Source of the DNA: Ornithinibacillus salinisoli
GTDB lineage: Bacteria > Bacillota > Bacilli > Bacillales > Amphibacillaceae
DNA length: 64,000 bases
Strand: one strand, 5' to 3'
Assembly: GCF_042682545.1 (NCBI RefSeq)
Contig: NZ_JBHUHQ010000021.1
Shown here: positions 22,534-32,047 of the stretch, piece by piece
How the letters are laid out: every line of letters starts with the position of its first letter
Numbering within the stretch: the first letter of the stretch is position 1
Notes under the pieces: generated by a model
Database searches by the model: none
Seen by the model: the letters and a program-made list of their open reading frames with translations, nothing else
Told to the model about the DNA's origin: nothing
Program-made: the position numbers and the translations under genes

Positions 22534-24085
22534 ATTCAAGGTCTTCACCTATAATCTGCCTATACAAGTCTTCATAAGCTTTCTCATTTGGCATTAAATC
22601 TTTTGCAATACGAATAGTTTCTTCGGCTTTATCATTTCCGTTATTATAATACAGTAACGCTAAATTATAATATGCTTGAGGAATTTTTTCAGAATTCTCT
22701 TGTTGGAGAGATACACTCTCTTCTAAGTCTTTCAATGCTAATTCAATTTGATTTAACTTTATATAAGCATAGGAACGTTGAAATAATAGAAGGGCTTCAA
22801 AGTCGCCGGGATTTTCCAATCCACGAGATGCGCTCTCAATTATCCCTTCAAAATCATCATGATTCATTAGTACTTCAATGTAACCAAGCTGAAATTCAGG
22901 GCTAGATAAATTCTGCTCCATCCCGTATGTAACCATTCCATAAAGTAATAATCCATAAATAATAGCAAATATTAATGGTATACGTTTCTTTCTATTCTTC
23001 GGCAACTGTACGACCGCAGCAGCAATAAAGCCTGCAATGAGTCCACCTATATGTGCAGCAGAATCAATTTGTGGAATCATAAAACCCATGATGACATTGA
23101 TTCCAATTAAAACTAATAAACCACTACCAATCGTTTGGAAAAAGACGCGCCGGTAATTCAACCCAAAATATAATAATGCGCCGAATAAACCAAATAATGC
23201 ACCAGAAGCTCCCGCTGATACATTTATAGTTAAGGCAAAACTAGTAATTCCCCCACCAATTCCTGCTAGGAAATAAATGGTGATAAACCTCCATGAACCA
23301 TATATTTTTTCAACAAGTGTACCTAAATAATATACTGCTAGCATGTTCATAAAGAGGTGGATAAATCCAATATGCAAAAACATGGAACTTATGATTCGCC
23401 ACCATTCTCCATCTATAATTGCTGGATTGTACTTAGCTCCATAGGTTATTAATGTTTCCGTATTTGTACTACTCCCCATCATTTCTATTAGGAGGTACAT
23501 GACCAGATTTACCGCTAGAAGCAAATAGGTAACAATTGGTTTGCCATAGGAATAAACCTGTGATACTTCCTTTTGCTTGTGCTGCACCAAGTGAGTTAGA
23601 TCCATTTTACACTGATTAATATATTGTTCCATTTCAATTTCAGAATCAAGTTCAGGGGAGTCAATTATAGGATTTTGAAGGGAATCTAGTAATCTGTTTT
23701 GTTCCCCAACAAAATCCCGTTCCGACAAATAATAAACATTCATTTTAATATCTTTTTTATCTTGTAATTGCATTGGTTTTTTTAATATTTCCCATTCGTC
23801 AACAGGTTCATGTGTAGCAAAGTAAACATTATGAATTTTTATATTTCCACGTAATAAACGTTTCATTGCTTTCGTTTTTTGAAATACCACTGCCACATCT
23901 TTTTTTAGATGATTTTTCCAGTCAAACCCATGATGAATGAATCGAATAACAGTAGATGTCTTATTTTCATATTTATGTAACCAAACTTCATTCTCGTCCT
24001 TGTTAATATGAAGCACTTCATAATTACTATGTTTAGTTAGACTATTAGCGATTGTATACATTTTAAAAAGCTCATTTACATACAT
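22532..24085 (-). CDS. gluP: Rhomboid intramembrane serine protease with TPR domain (GluP/YqgP)
   Basis: 517 residues in three parts. An N-terminal cytosolic domain (1-~175) precedes a rhomboid core with GASGALFGLFG (catalytic Ser around 290) and SAAHIGGLIAGF (catalytic His around 345). The C-terminus has TPR-like helices (FEALLLFQRSYAYIKLNQIELALKDLEE). B. subtilis GluP (YqgP) cleaves membrane proteins, including the MgtE magnesium transporter with FtsH. Position beside yqgN and yqgQ matches that genome. Confidence 0.92.
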   Translation of the reverse strand: MYVNELFKMYTIANSLTKHSNYEVLHINKDENEVWLHKYENKTSTVIRFIHHGFDWKNHLKKDVAVVFQKTKAMKRLLRGNIKIHNVYFATHEPVDEWEILKKPMQLQDKKDIKMNVYYLSERDFVGEQNRLLDSLQNPIIDSPELDSEIEMEQYINQCKMDLTHLVQHKQKEVSQVYSYGKPIVTYLLLAVNLVMYLLIEMMGSSTNTETLITYGAKYNPAIIDGEWWRIISSMFLHIGFIHLFMNMLAVYYLGTLVEKIYGSWRFITIYFLAGIGGGITSFALTINVSAGASGALFGLFGALLYFGLNYRRVFFQTIGSGLLVLIGINVIMGFMIPQIDSAAHIGGLIAGFIAAAVVQLPKNRKKRIPLIFAIIYGLLLYGMVTYGMEQNLSSPEFQLGYIEVLMNHDDFEGIIESASRGLENPGDFEALLLFQRSYAYIKLNQIELALKDLEESVSLQQENSEKIPQAYYNLALLYYNNGNDKAEETIRIAKDLMPNEKAYEDLYRQIIGEDLE

Positions 24086-24181
24086 TCAATTCGTCTCCTC
24101 CCCTATTGTACATCATACCAAAACTATCACTATTTTTCTTGGTATGAAGAAGAAAAAAGAAGCTGTTTAAAACAACTTCTT

Positions 24182-24382
24182 TTATAATGAATTGTTATCT
24201 GTCGTTTGATTAAAAAGGTTAGGAATTATTTTGGAGCGGATATTTGGCATATTCATGGACAATGTTACTGCCAGTTTCCGCAAAAAGCTTACAGCAAGAA
24301 TTGTATTCATGACACGGTATCGCCATTTATAGAGTAAGGAAATCACTGTTACAATGCATGTCAGAAAAACAATAACTCTCAT
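24182..24382 (-). CDS. Small membrane protein (66 aa), YqgO-like by position
   Basis: One hydrophobic N-terminal helix (VIVFLTCIVTVISLLY) followed by a basic, amphipathic stretch KWRYRVMNTILAVSFLRKLAV. It lies between gluP and yqgN where B. subtilis has the short unknown gene yqgO; I cannot confirm homology from sequence memory. Start ATG 24382. Function unknown. Confidence 0.6.
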   Translation of the reverse strand: MRVIVFLTCIVTVISLLYKWRYRVMNTILAVSFLRKLAVTLSMNMPNIRSKIIPNLFNQTTDNNSL

Positions 24383-24468
24383 ATTAACACCCTTTTCATA
24401 GTATGGTGTTATTAGTTATTTCATGAAAAAATTTATTTATGCATATTGCTTACAAATAAGAATCTTCA

Positions 24469-25038
24469 TCAAGTTGATATAACTTCTTTTATACCTGTTT
24501 CCGTTATTAAATTTTTTACTGGTATATCAAATTTTTCAGTTGGCATGGCGTCAATAAATTGCATATCACTCACTAAAGATACCGTTTCCCCTCCATAACT
24601 TTCAAGTAGACGGTCATAGTAACCCCCACCAAAACCAATTCGATAACCAAATTTATCAAATAATAGTCCGGGTACTATTAATAAATCAATTTCTGACAAG
24701 TCCGCAATTTTCGTCTTTTCCGGGTTAGGTTCTAATAAATTGTAATATACCATTTCTAATTGATCGAAATGATGTAATTCATAAAACTGCAATCTTTTTT
24801 GTGAAGGAATACATTTGGGGACAAGCATCTTTTTTCCTTCGTTCCACCCTGATTGAATAATAGATTTTGTATCCCATTCAAACCCTTGTGAAACGGTTAT
24901 ACCAATAGTTCTTGCCTGTTTCCAAAGATCTGTACGAATTAATTGATGTAAAAGCCTTTGTTCTATTATTTTCTTATTTTCATTGTTAATGTTTTTCAGT
25001 TTATGTATCATAGCTTTTCGTAATTTTTCTTTAGACAT
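24469..25038 (-). CDS. yqgN: 5-formyltetrahydrofolate cyclo-ligase
   Basis: 189 residues; converts 5-formyl-THF to 5,10-methenyl-THF using ATP. The C-terminal signature GYRIGFGGGYYDRLL (~130-145) and the substrate loop LIVPGLLFDKFG are clear. ATG 25038 with GGGGGTG six bases ahead is chosen over a longer reading that starts in the ribosome-site region. It is oriented with gluP and yqgO, possibly one operon. Confidence 0.92.
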   Translation of the reverse strand: MSKEKLRKAMIHKLKNINNENKKIIEQRLLHQLIRTDLWKQARTIGITVSQGFEWDTKSIIQSGWNEGKKMLVPKCIPSQKRLQFYELHHFDQLEMVYYNLLEPNPEKTKIADLSEIDLLIVPGLLFDKFGYRIGFGGGYYDRLLESYGGETVSLVSDMQFIDAMPTEKFDIPVKNLITETGIKEVIST

Positions 25039-25096
25039 ACAAACACCCCCAACTTTATTATTATACAATAACATTATCACAACAAGATAAAATTAA

Positions 25097-25140
25097 AAAA
25101 TCCTCTAAACTGACAATAAAGTCAGTTTAGAGGATTTTAG
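25097..25140 (-). terminator. Terminator of rpmG
   Basis: Perfect 16-bp stem AATCCTCTAAACTGAC / GTCAGTTTAGAGGATT with loop AATAAA, just past the rpmG stop; T-rich on both strands. Confidence 0.85.
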
Positions 25141-25145
25141 TTTAA

Positions 25146-25295
25146 TTATTTTGTTTCACGGTGTAACGTATGTTTTTTTAGACGTGGACAATATTTTTTA
25201 AGCTCGATACGCTCAGGATTTGTACGCTTATTTTTTGTAGTAATATAATTACGATCCCCTGTTTCCGTACAAGCTAATGTGATATTTACGCGCAT
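25146..25295 (-). CDS. rpmG: Ribosomal protein L33
   Basis: 49-residue large-subunit protein reading MRVNITLACTETGDRNYITT, then KNKRTNPERIELKKYCPRLK and KHTLHRETK. Compared with the RpmGA type (CTEC near residue 9-12), the second cysteine is threonine (CTET) and only C9 and C36/37 remain, so zinc binding is probably lost or weakened. The gene has its own terminator. Location next to yqgN matches rpmGA in B. subtilis. Confidence 0.93.
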   Translation of the reverse strand: MRVNITLACTETGDRNYITTKNKRTNPERIELKKYCPRLKKHTLHRETK

Positions 25296-25472
25296 GTTTT
25301 TCCCTCCAAACTATAACAACTTGCTTTATAGGCATCTTATGATTCATCTCAGACTTATTTATAATAGCAGAAGTTTTGAAATCAATCAAGTTGATAATGG
25401 AAAAAATTAATTGTTTTCTCTTTCCAATTTATATGGTATAACTAGTAATGTAAATGAAATGGAGGTAAACAA

Positions 25473-25697
25473 ATGATTTTAGCAGGAATAACTATCATTA
25501 TAGTGGCTATTGCCTTATTTGTTGTTTCTTTTTTCCTAACTGATAAATTTGAAAAACTTGAAAGCGAATTAGAACAATTGTCCATATCAACTATGCAGGA
25601 AACTTATCAATTAAAGAAAAAAGTAAAGATATTGGAAGAAGAATTACTAACAGAAGATATGTCAATGGAAGTTGCAGCAACAACAGAGGATGAATAA
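25473..25697 (+). CDS. Small membrane-anchored coiled-coil protein (YqzD-like by position)
   Basis: 74 residues: an N-terminal membrane helix (LAGITIIIVAIALFVVSFFLT), then a charged coiled coil (KFEKLESELEQLSISTMQETYQLKKKVKILEEELL). GGAGGTAAACAA lies before ATG 25473. Location upstream of the MltG-like gene and phoU corresponds to B. subtilis yqzD, but sequence homology was not checked. Confidence 0.65.
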   Translation: MILAGITIIIVAIALFVVSFFLTDKFEKLESELEQLSISTMQETYQLKKKVKILEEELLTEDMSMEVAATTEDE

Positions 25698-25723
25698 TTA
25701 AATTAAAAAGTTAGGTGAAAATC

Positions 25724-26284
25724 ATGAAACATTCAATTCGAGCATTTGCAATAGGTTTATTTTCAGCAGGTTTAATAACACTTATTGTCAATTACTTCGA
25801 TAATGGATCTAAACAAGATCTTTCAGAAGTGGCAGTGGATGACTTGATTAGCGAACTCGAAAACGAAGGGTATCGCGTATTAGATGAGTCAGAGTTTATT
25901 ACTCTTACAGTGAATGACGATTCAGATGAAACAGAAGCAGAAGCAGAATCCACAACAAAAGAAGACAATGAATCGGAAGAATCCGATCAAGCGGATGAGC
26001 AGGAAGAATCAGAATCGAATTCAAACGAAAATGTTGAAGAAGCAGAGGAAGTAGACGATGAATCTGAACAGCAATCCGTTCAATCCTATACATTAACAAT
26101 CGAATCTGGAATGCCAACTTCTACAATTAGTCATGAATTGGAAGAAAACGGTATTATTGAAAATGCTGATGAACTTATTCAATATATGGATTCTGAAGGA
26201 TACAGTCTACGAGTCCAATTAGGTGAATTTACTATCACTAGTGATATGAGTCACTACGAGATAGCTGAAGCCATTACTAGATAA
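25724..26284 (+). CDS. MltG/YceG-like small extracytoplasmic protein (YqzC-like)
   Basis: 186 residues: N-terminal membrane helix (IRAFAIGLFSAGLITLIVNYF), a long acidic low-complexity linker (~60-115, rich in E, D, S, N), and a C-terminal 70-residue domain (YTLTIESGMPTSTISHELEENG ... LRVQLGEFTITSDMSHYEIAEAIT). That domain resembles the LysM-like part of MltG/YceG endolytic transglycosylases, without the catalytic domain. ATG 25724 has AGGTG upstream. Position matches B. subtilis yqzC. A cell-wall role is inferred. Confidence 0.7.
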   Translation: MKHSIRAFAIGLFSAGLITLIVNYFDNGSKQDLSEVAVDDLISELENEGYRVLDESEFITLTVNDDSDETEAEAESTTKEDNESEESDQADEQEESESNSNENVEEAEEVDDESEQQSVQSYTLTIESGMPTSTISHELEENGIIENADELIQYMDSEGYSLRVQLGEFTITSDMSHYEIAEAITR

Positions 26285-26292
26285 CTAGATAG

Positions 26293-26336
26293 AAAGAGGA
26301 AGCAATTAGTTCGTGTGACTAAATTGCTTCCTCTTT
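26293..26336. terminator. Bidirectional terminator, yqzC-like / phoU
   Basis: Long stem AAAGAGGAAGCAATTTAGT-type (26293-26310 with 26318-26336, one bulge), between two convergent genes. Confidence 0.8.
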
Positions 26337-26344
26337 CTTATGAT

Positions 26345-27004
26345 TTAATAGTTTAAGTTGTAATTCTCACCTTTTACCAAAAATAAAATACTTTCACCGA
26401 TATTTGTGATGTGGTCTGCAAATCGCTCAATGTATCTCGCACTAAATGCGATTTGCATGATGTACTGAATATGGTCTGGTTTCGTTGCCGTTTCATTTAG
26501 TAGAGTGGTAACTACATGTTTATATATCTTATCAACTTGATCATCTAGTTCTGCTAGTTTCTGTGCTACCGAGATGTCCTCATATTGGAATGCACGTATA
26601 GCTGTTTGTAACATTTCTAATGTGATGTTACGCATTGTTTTTAACTCCGGAGGAACAGTTATATTACATTCATCACCTAAATGAATGGTTGACTTGGCAA
26701 TATTTTTAGCGTTATCCCCCATTCTTTCAATATCTGTAACAATTCGTAAGGCAATAATTAATCTCCTTAAATCAGTTGCGACTGGTTGCTGTTTCGCTAT
26801 AAGTAAAATGGTCTCATTATTTATAGCCATTTCGTCCTGGTCAATTTTTTTATCATCCTTAATAACAGCTTGCGCAAGCTCAATATCTTGATTATATAAC
26901 GCATCTAGTGCTCTTCCTAATGCATTTTCTGTTTTGTGAGCAAGCTCAATAATATCACGGTTTAATTCTTCCATTTGCTTTTGAAACTGTTCACGAATAA
27001 CCAA
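26345..27004 (-). CDS. phoU: Phosphate signalling protein PhoU
   Basis: 219 residues, two PhoU three-helix repeats with metal-binding motifs ITDIERMGDNAKNIA (~75) and SARYIERFADHITNIGE (~180). PhoU represses the phosphate response and modulates the Pst transporter through PhoR. No pst genes are adjacent here, unlike many Bacillaceae. TTG 27004 is preferred as start (AAGGGGGC eight bases upstream), giving MVIREQFQKQ; the longer reading overlaps that site. Confidence 0.92.
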   Translation of the reverse strand: MVIREQFQKQMEELNRDIIELAHKTENALGRALDALYNQDIELAQAVIKDDKKIDQDEMAINNETILLIAKQQPVATDLRRLIIALRIVTDIERMGDNAKNIAKSTIHLGDECNITVPPELKTMRNITLEMLQTAIRAFQYEDISVAQKLAELDDQVDKIYKHVVTTLLNETATKPDHIQYIMQIAFSARYIERFADHITNIGESILFLVKGENYNLNY

Positions 27005-27093
27005 TCCAACTGCCCCCTTCAATATATTACATCCTTATCTTAACAATCCATTATAAAGTTTTCATAAATTCTATGTAAAATTAATGTAAAAAA

Positions 27094-27122
27094 ACCCTAA
27101 GATCCAAATGTGGTCTTAGGGT
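27094..27122 (-). terminator. Terminator of pbpA
   Basis: ACCCTAAGA / TCTTAGGGT stem with TTTTTTT on the minus strand, between pbpA and phoU. Confidence 0.8.
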
Positions 27123-27127
27123 AAATA

Positions 27128-29281
27128 TTATTCGTCTACTTCATCTTCTTCATCATTAGAAGATTCTCCCTGATCTCTTTTTTCTTTAAGTTCAAAATAC
27201 GCATCTAAAATTCCTTCACCGATCTTATTATTTACAGGGTGACGATTACTAATAGGAGCTGTGTTCGGCACAATTAAAGCAAACGCAATTTCCGGTTCAT
27301 CAAATGGTGCATAGCCAACTAATGATAAGTTTTCCGTTTCATACATAACACCATTATCCCATTTTTCATTCTCAGCTGTTCCTGTTTTTCCAGCTGGGTT
27401 ATAATCCTTATCCTTGAAATAACTGTAGGAAGTACCTCCTGATACTTGGAAAACTTGACGAAATCCCTCCTGAACTCGATCGAGTAGATTTTGGTCCATA
27501 ACTACACGGTTAAGGACTTCTGTATTTGTAGATTTAAATAGCGAGCCAAGTTCATCCGTGTTACTAGGATTACGTACCTCCTTTAAGAAATGAGGACGAA
27601 CTCGATAGCCATCGTTGGCAATCGTAGACACATACTGAGCTAATTGTAACGTTGTAAATGTATCGTACTGTCCAATAGCAAAGTCCATTAGAAGACCTGG
27701 ATTGAAAGCTTCGTCCCCTTTATATCCTGTTTCTTCATATGGAAAGTCAATACCCGTTTGTACACCCAAACCAAATTGCATAAAATAATTTCTCATCTTT
27801 TGCCAAGCATCTGTGTTGAAGGATGCTGTCTGTCCATTAGGGAATGGGTATCTATTTTCCCCACCCATCTTTAATGCGACATAAAACATATAAACGTTGG
27901 ATGAACGTCGTAATGCTCCAATATCATTAAGTGATCCAAGTCCTGAAGTCCAAGAACCTTTAGATTCCCCACTTGCAATAGTAATCGGACTATCATAAAA
28001 AGATGTACCTGGTGAAATCACTCCAGATTCAAAACCTGCTAAAACAGTTGCGCCTTTAATTGCTGAACCAGGACGATGCGCATCGTATAACGCTTTAAAA
28101 GCAACATTTTCGAACTCATTTTCTTTGGAATCATAGTGTTGGCCAGAAACGGCTAGCAGTTCACCAGTCTTAGGATCCATTACAACAGCAATTGCATCCT
28201 CCATATATTTGTTTGCGGATGGATTTACATCATAAGCTGTTTTTAGTTCTTTCCGAATAATTTCATCCACTTTTTCTTGAAATTCCATATCAATGGTTAG
28301 AACCAAGTCTTTCCCGCGTTCCCCCTGTACAACTACTTCTGAATCAATAACATTTCCATTTTTCGTCGTATATTGTATTTGTTCTTTTCTTCCTCGTAAT
28401 AAATCTTCATATTGCTCTTCTAATCCACTTCTACCAACACGATCATTTCGACTATAACCTCTGGTTAAATAATGATCTTCTTTTTCAGCTAAGATTCCTT
28501 GATCTTGGGAAGTTATTGATCCCAGTAAGCTTCGGAATGTATCCTCATACGGATATTCACGATCCCAATCAGTCGTCGCATTTATACCCTCTAATTCATG
28601 CAAATGTTCTGCTACTTGTGCATATTCCTCAGGGGTAACATTTTCATTTTTTACAATTTGTGGTGATAAGGAATAAGCTTTATCTAATTCCTTCTTAATT
28701 AAGATAACCTCATATTGCTCATCTGTAAAATTGCTAATTTCTTCATCAGTAATGCGGTCCAATATTTCATTATATTGCTCTGCATTACTCATTTCTGACG
28801 CTTCTTCCAATGATAAACGTTCATCTGCTTCTTCTTGATTTTTTAAATACCAGTATTCTTTTTTATTTCGTTCTGTTATTGATTTGATCTGACTATTTCT
28901 TTCTGCTTTACATTCTTCTAATTGATCTGCATCATCAATTCCTTCACAATTTGCAAGCATAGTTATATATTTAGATAGCTTCTCTGCTACATCTAACTTT
29001 TTAATTGCTTGAACACCTTTAGGAGGCGTATACGTGATTGCATATAAAGGTTTGTTATCAACAACTACATTTCCATTTCTATCATAAATTTTTCCCCGCG
29101 GAACTGGAATTTTCGTCGTATCTTGAATCGTTTTATCGATCTCTTCTTGGAAGCTCTCTCCATTTAATATTTGAACAACACCTAATTGAAGGATAAGAAC
29201 TGAGAATAGTAAGAACACAATAAAAAATAATATATTTAAACGAAAAGGCAACTGTGCCTTCTTCTTTTTATTCTTTTTCAT
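27128..29281 (-). CDS. pbpA: Class B penicillin-binding protein 2 (PbpA-type)
   Basis: 717 residues: N-terminal membrane anchor (LNILFFIVFLLFSVLILQLGVVQIL), a PBP dimerisation domain with a large charged insertion (~110-230), then the transpeptidase domain with GSAIKG (SxxK), RRSSNVYM (SxN) and AGKTGTAEN (KTG). Class B PBPs cross-link peptidoglycan; PbpA/PBP2a supports rod elongation. Location next to yqgE and sodA equals pbpA in B. subtilis. The acidic C-terminal tail (QGESSNDEEDEVDE) is not essential for the fold. Confidence 0.92.
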   Translation of the reverse strand: MKKNKKKKAQLPFRLNILFFIVFLLFSVLILQLGVVQILNGESFQEEIDKTIQDTTKIPVPRGKIYDRNGNVVVDNKPLYAITYTPPKGVQAIKKLDVAEKLSKYITMLANCEGIDDADQLEECKAERNSQIKSITERNKKEYWYLKNQEEADERLSLEEASEMSNAEQYNEILDRITDEEISNFTDEQYEVILIKKELDKAYSLSPQIVKNENVTPEEYAQVAEHLHELEGINATTDWDREYPYEDTFRSLLGSITSQDQGILAEKEDHYLTRGYSRNDRVGRSGLEEQYEDLLRGRKEQIQYTTKNGNVIDSEVVVQGERGKDLVLTIDMEFQEKVDEIIRKELKTAYDVNPSANKYMEDAIAVVMDPKTGELLAVSGQHYDSKENEFENVAFKALYDAHRPGSAIKGATVLAGFESGVISPGTSFYDSPITIASGESKGSWTSGLGSLNDIGALRRSSNVYMFYVALKMGGENRYPFPNGQTASFNTDAWQKMRNYFMQFGLGVQTGIDFPYEETGYKGDEAFNPGLLMDFAIGQYDTFTTLQLAQYVSTIANDGYRVRPHFLKEVRNPSNTDELGSLFKSTNTEVLNRVVMDQNLLDRVQEGFRQVFQVSGGTSYSYFKDKDYNPAGKTGTAENEKWDNGVMYETENLSLVGYAPFDEPEIAFALIVPNTAPISNRHPVNNKIGEGILDAYFELKEKRDQGESSNDEEDEVDE

Positions 29282-29355
29282 CTTTCTCCCCCATTAAAAC
29301 TTTTTTATAAGACTACCCTATATTATATCACCATTTTTACTATAAACGAATAGTA

Positions 29356-30624
29356 TTAACGATTTTTTTCGTCTGATATTTGATCTTTAATAAGTACTTC
29401 TTTTTGTGGATTGGTTAAATATATATTTCTTATTGAAATATATATAAATAAATGAAGAGCACCAAAAATAATTAACAGAATTGGTATAATTTTTTCAGCT
29501 TCAAATAACGAAACCGCACATAGAAAAACAGTGATAGAAACCACTCGTCCGATATTTAAGAAAAATTCCCGGACCACAATATATTCAATTCGTAATTCTT
29601 TTGCCTTACGTGCTTTACCAATAACATCATATGTCAATGACATATATGGAACGTTAATGATTGGGTATGCAATTCCTATCAAAATTCCATATATAATAAG
29701 TGTTACATAACTGGCATGTATTAAAATGATAAAAAGTGAAAGATATAGAAGCAGACTGCCAAAAAGGATGGATTGCTTACGTTTCGATTGTTTTACAAAT
29801 TTTGTTGTTAAAAAATAAAAAATAAATGAACATCCCGAGAAGAATAAGTTAAACATACCAAGCGACAGTTCACTCTTGGTTACAATATAAATCCATATCG
29901 AAATAACAAACATGAAAATCCCTTCACGCAACCCTTGGAAAACATGGGCATTAAGTATTCTAGCCCAATTTTTATTATGTTTTCTTTCTTGTACGATTCT
30001 CTTAAAATAAAAGCTACCTTCTGCTGATCGCCGTTTTAGAAATAAACTACTGACAACAGCACAAATAAATAAAATAAATGACACAGTAAAAATAACTGTA
30101 TAACCTACATTTTCAGACATTCTCGAAATAATTATTCCCGCTGATATAGGAGCAATCATTCCCCCAAAAGATTGTAAAACACCCAAAAATCCATTAAAAA
30201 AGTCTCTCGTTTCAGGTTCAGTAATTTCAAATGTCAATACATTAAACGCTAACCAATAAAAACCATAGCCAATACCCAATAAACTCCCTAGCAAAAAATT
30301 ATATGTAGCAGCTTTTTCACCAATAAAGAGCACACATAAAAAAAATAGGGATAAAAATATTACACCTAATCTTAATACAATTATACGATCTACTTTTTTG
30401 GCAATTTTACCTGCAAGTATAAATGTTATTGGTTGAAATAGGAAGATAGCTAAATTATAAACTGCAATTGTAATATAATCCCCAGCCTGCTTCCATAAAT
30501 ATATATTTACAAATGTATTTGATAAGAAAATCCCTAAGGAGTATAGTCCACCAATTAATAATAATAGAATAAGATCACGATTTACTTCCGTTTTACCAAA
30601 TAAATGTTGAAAATTTTTCTGCAT
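29356..30624 (-). CDS. yqgE: Major facilitator superfamily transporter (YqgE)
   Basis: 422 residues with about 12 membrane helices and the MFS loop signature GKIAKKVDR (residues 72-80). Substrate unknown. The gene order pbpA-yqgE-sodA is the same as in B. subtilis. AAAGGAG lies before ATG 30624. Confidence 0.85.
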   Translation of the reverse strand: MQKNFQHLFGKTEVNRDLILLLLIGGLYSLGIFLSNTFVNIYLWKQAGDYITIAVYNLAIFLFQPITFILAGKIAKKVDRIIVLRLGVIFLSLFFLCVLFIGEKAATYNFLLGSLLGIGYGFYWLAFNVLTFEITEPETRDFFNGFLGVLQSFGGMIAPISAGIIISRMSENVGYTVIFTVSFILFICAVVSSLFLKRRSAEGSFYFKRIVQERKHNKNWARILNAHVFQGLREGIFMFVISIWIYIVTKSELSLGMFNLFFSGCSFIFYFLTTKFVKQSKRKQSILFGSLLLYLSLFIILIHASYVTLIIYGILIGIAYPIINVPYMSLTYDVIGKARKAKELRIEYIVVREFFLNIGRVVSITVFLCAVSLFEAEKIIPILLIIFGALHLFIYISIRNIYLTNPQKEVLIKDQISDEKNR

Positions 30625-30703
30625 ATCGAATTGCTCCTTTTACTTTCCATTTATAGTTTAAGCAATTCACAATTGGATATGCACAAGCTTTTTCAAGCAC
30701 AAA

Positions 30704-30730
30704 AAAACACGAGGAATTCCCTCGTGTTTT
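30704..30730 (-). terminator. Terminator of sodA
   Basis: AAAACACGAGG / CCTCGTGTTTT perfect 11-bp stem with A/T-runs on both sides. Confidence 0.85.
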
Positions 30731-30740
30731 TCCTTATACT

Positions 30741-31352
30741 TTATTTTGCTTCGCTATAGTTTTTAGCAACTTCATCCCAATTAACAACGTTCCAGAATGC
30801 TTTTGCATAATCTGGGCGTTTGTTTTGGTATTTTAAGTAATATGCATGCTCCCAAACATCAAGACCTAATAATGGCGTTTTTCCTTCCATTAAAGGAGAA
30901 TCCTGATTAGGAGTACTTGTAACTTCTAATTCTCCATTGTTAAGTACTAACCAAGCCCAGCCGGAGCCGAAACGAGTTGCAGCAGCATTTTCAAATTCTT
31001 CTTTGAATTTATCAAGGCTACCAAATTTTGCATTCAATTTCTCTGCAAGTTCTCCAGATGGCTCTCCGCCTCCGTTTGGAGATAGTACTTTCCAGAAAAG
31101 ACTATGGTTAGCATGTCCGCCACCATTATTACGAACTGCAGTACGAATGTTTTCAGGTACTGCATCTAGATTACTTACAAGATCTTCAATAGACTTTCCT
31201 TGAAGGTCAGCATTGCCTTCAAGCGCACCATTCAACTTCGTTACATACGTGTTATGATGCTTTGTATGGTGGATGTTCATTGTTTCTTTGTCAATTGTTG
31301 GCTCTAATGCATCATATGCATAAGGTAATTCAGGTAGTTCAAATTTAGCCAT
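30741..31352 (-). CDS. sodA: Superoxide dismutase (Mn/Fe)
   Basis: 203 residues of the Mn/Fe superoxide dismutase family. Metal ligands can be placed: His in TMNIHHTKHH (~27), His in GGGHANHSLFW (~82), Asp in LGLDVWEHAYY (~163) and His in the same motif (~167). GGHANHSLFW and DVWEHAYYLKYQN fit the bacterial Mn type. It protects against superoxide in the cytosol. ATG 31352 with AAAGGAGG upstream is chosen; the longer reading is not. Confidence 0.95.
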   Translation of the reverse strand: MAKFELPELPYAYDALEPTIDKETMNIHHTKHHNTYVTKLNGALEGNADLQGKSIEDLVSNLDAVPENIRTAVRNNGGGHANHSLFWKVLSPNGGGEPSGELAEKLNAKFGSLDKFKEEFENAAATRFGSGWAWLVLNNGELEVTSTPNQDSPLMEGKTPLLGLDVWEHAYYLKYQNKRPDYAKAFWNVVNWDEVAKNYSEAK

Positions 31353-31641
31353 AATAAAACTCCTCCTTTTAATTAAATGAAAGGAATGAATATTCATCCT
31401 TTAATTGCAAGATTATCAAAGGTTTCCATTTGTTGCAAATCATATGCATACTTTCCACGATGTAAACGAGAAAAAGATATGTATATAAAAACAAAAGCAC
31501 TAACGCCAGGTTAGCGATGTAGAGACTTAGTCAGCACAACGTTGATGGTTCGATGTCACTACGGAAAATAGTGATTTAAATGGAAGATACCCCAAAGGAG
31601 ATTAGATAAACTTGATTTATCGCCAATTTCCTAGACAATTT
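31353..31641. other. Non-coding spacer upstream of sodA
   Basis: About 290 bases holding the sodA promoter region and the end of the tRNA operon. I see no gene; GC content is uneven and some short pieces (GTTAGCGATG, GATGGTTCGATG) vaguely resemble tRNA fragments. Confidence 0.5.
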
Positions 31642-31665
31642 AAAAAAACAAGCATGTATGCTTGT
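31642..31665 (-). terminator. Terminator of the tRNA operon
   Basis: ACAAGCATGTATGCTTGT hairpin (31648-31665) followed on the minus strand by TTTTTTT, 17 bases past tRNA-Phe. Confidence 0.8.
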
Positions 31666-31681
31666 TGATTCTTAAAGTTAA

Positions 31682-31757
31682 TGGTGGCTCGGGACGGAAT
31701 CGAACCGCCGACACAAGGATTTTCAGTCCTTTGCTCTACCGACTGAGCTACCGAGCC
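31682..31757 (-). tRNA. tRNA-Phe (GAA)
   Basis: 76-nt cloverleaf with encoded CCA; acceptor GGCTCGG, anticodon loop CTGAAAA (GAA), T-loop GGTTCGATTCC. Last gene of the minus-strand tRNA operon. Confidence 0.95.
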
Positions 31758-32047
31758 ATAGTTTAATTTAATATTATAGGTAGTAATACTAAGCTTATCT
31801 TACTCACTGTGTCCCTACATCTAAAAGCTTATTCTGAGATGTTTGGTGCTTCGGGACAGACCTGCACATAGGTGTGTTTCATTGATGTTAGCGGTCAGCT
31901 ACCGAGCCATAGTTTAATTAATATTATAGGTAGTAATATTAAGCTTATCTTACTCACTGTGTCCCTACATCTAAAAGCCTATTCTGAGATGTTTGGTGCT
32001 TCGGGACAGACCTGCACATAGGTGTTGTTTCATTGATGTTAGCGGTC
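31746..32047 (-). repeat. Tandem 151-bp direct repeat (two units plus partial third)
   Basis: Units start at 31746, 31897 and 32048, each with the sequence AGCTACCGAGCCATAG. Units 1 and 2 differ at only four positions (about 97 % identity); the third diverges and breaks off near 32140. Each unit carries the tRNA-Phe 5' end, the spacer, and a decayed tRNA-Phe 3' end. Confidence 0.9.
31844..31908 (-). pseudogene. tRNA-Phe relic 1
   Basis: 65-nt sequence starting GGCTCGGTAGCT and ending TCCCGAAGCACCA on the minus strand, like tRNA-Phe at both ends. The D, anticodon and variable regions are replaced and the GAA anticodon is gone; it cannot fold as a working tRNA. Confidence 0.7.

Noticed and set aside
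25905..26117. Leucine-rich minus-strand frame inside the YqzC-like gene
   Set aside because: It arises from the acidic low-complexity linker (GAA/GAT codons) read backwards and has no ribosome site.
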